Below are positions 62,805 through 64,000 of a stretch of DNA of 64,000 nucleotides, one piece after another. Within the stretch, counting starts at the first letter, position 1. Each line of letters opens with the position of its first letter. The notes under the pieces are model-generated. The model did not search any database. It was not told the origin of the DNA and saw nothing but the letters and a program-made list of their open reading frames with translations. A program made the position numbers and the translations under genes. The stretch covers positions 19,990,704 through 20,054,703 of the forward strand of contig CM034099.1 in the NCBI GenBank assembly GCA_019914945.1, read 5' to 3'. This DNA is from Typha latifolia. Lineage: Eukaryota > Streptophyta > Magnoliopsida > Poales > Typhaceae.

Positions 62805-64000
62805 AATACTCTTGCGAGGCACACAGTTTTCACAAGCAGCTCTCTTCAGAAATCAGATATTAGCAGCGTAGCTTATCTGTTCTTCAATTTGTAAAGGGAA
62901 CTCATACAGCTTTGTGTGGGTGATGGCAATTCATAGACTTGTTACTTTAATATTCATCGTGTAATCCATGAGATGGCCTTACATCATCAGACAAGGTTGA
63001 GGAAAATGGAAATATGAAGGTCAAGCAGGGTCAGATGGCTACTTGGTAAATGTATGAGCATCAGAACTTGCACAAAGTTTCCCGTTTTGAAGGTTATGCA
63101 TTTTAAATATAATAGTTAGATGTTGGTGCACTATTTTTAAGATTCATTTCATACTATTTTGCTCAAAATTTTGACGTCCAGCCACGGGATCTGTCAAGAT
63201 TGTCTCATATGTAATGGTTTCAGCATAGTGAATTCTCCTTCCTGCATCAGCTCATCTGTAAAGTGGAATAAAAGCAGGCATCAATGCTTTCCATTGATAT
63301 GACTTGAAAGTGAATGTTGTCAATTTGATTTGAGCAGAAACTTAGGACAGTCAAGTGATCCGCGAAGTTTTTTTTTTTTTTTTTTTGTGTGCAGAATAAT
63401 GTGTCTGTTTGCCATCAAGTGTTTCTTACGAATTACCGTCCACATTCTGTTTTCTCTAATAATAAAGTAGACAAACTTTACTATCATTTCTTCTCTTATG
63501 TAACATGCTTTGTTCATTGAACAATTTCTATCTCCTTTTCTCCTATCTTGATGGCGCGACGACCCACAGCCCACAGCACCAACTTGTCCTTAATGATTCT
63601 TCTATGTTGGCACTTGGATGGAGAAATGTTGTTTGAAGTCTAGTTGCTGTCTGATTTTGGTTTGTTCCTTGCAATCTAATCTATACATCACTTTTTCCTT
63701 TCCATTAATTTTCTCTCTGTAGCTGGTCCTACTGCTTCGAGCCTTCGAGAGGCATCCTAGCTTAGAATCGTCTCCTATAGTGACAGGTCTGTTTCTTGCT
63801 TTATTTCTTTGTGCATATAATTAATGAAAGTCATCACAGCTAAGAATCGTCTCCTATAGTGACAGGTTTGTTTCTTGCTTTATGTCTTCATGCATTTAAT
63901 TATTAATGAAATTGCACCTCTCTATATTGATATGCTAGTGATTGAGATACGTAGTTGGTCGGTTCGAATTCTAACAAATGTTTGAAGTAAACTTGCCAAA
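62805..64000. other. 3' flank of the NDPK gene
   Basis: A 3' UTR of a few hundred bases, then AT-rich sequence with a T run at 63369-63386 and a short tandem repeat near the end. No further gene start is visible before the window ends. Confidence 0.5.
63765..63920. repeat. two-copy tandem duplication, period 79 bp
   Basis: GAATCGTCTCCTATAGTGAC starts at 63765 and at 63844. Both copies continue AGGTYTGTTTCTTGCTTTAT. Confidence 0.88.

Noticed and set aside
63961..63990. GGTTCGAATTC, resembling a tRNA T-loop
   Set aside because: No acceptor stem, D-arm or anticodon arm can be folded around it.

Overview
The window is nuclear DNA of a flowering plant. Genes are split by long AT-rich introns with GT-AG borders, several families are plant-specific (a DUF1677 protein, an EFR3-of-plants/SRL2 protein, CID7), and the intergenic DNA carries plant-type hAT and Mutator MITEs and LTR-retrotransposon debris. 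Short GC-rich single-exon genes next to AT-rich multi-exon genes suggest a monocot, probably not a grass. The organism assignment is inference only.

Layout. 1-2450: no recognisable gene. 2551-2931 (+): a small basic protein of unknown function. 2932-10063: microsatellites, a MITE, a possible hAT-like element and a 252-bp tandem duplication, with no confident gene. 10064-10504 (-): a COPT5-type copper transporter. 10505-19829: repeats, including an LTR retrotransposon rearranged into a palindrome (13986-16687), a hAT MITE with a duplicated end (17931-18398) and one possible orphan first exon (17245-17319). 19830-21746 (-): a cation/calcium exchanger (CCX). 22830-39697 (+): a 19-coding-exon SRL2/EFOP gene whose introns hold a solo LTR, a hAT MITE, a Mutator MITE, a perfect hairpin and a tandem duplication. 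42125-42574 (+): a DUF1677 protein. 44176-49158 (+): CID7, with spliced and overlapping uORFs. 51030-56314 (-): a BRCT-domain protein containing an AT-AC (U12-type) intron. 59777-62804 (+): an NDPK with a signal peptide and a C-terminal HDEL. 62805-64000: 3' flank with a small tandem repeat.

The genes are independent eukaryotic transcription units, not an operon. Loose themes are membrane and ion biology (COPT5, CCX, the EFOP anchor of the PI4K complex), poly(A)-binding-protein-linked RNA control (CID7), genome maintenance (BRCT) and ER-lumen nucleotide metabolism (NDPK-HDEL). Exon models were built by hand; reading phase closes across every junction of the four multi-exon genes. I found no evidence of a new multi-gene system. 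The most noteworthy observations are the U12 intron, the two-U5-ended palindromic retroelement, the MITE pairs with clear target duplications, and the uORF arrangement of CID7.
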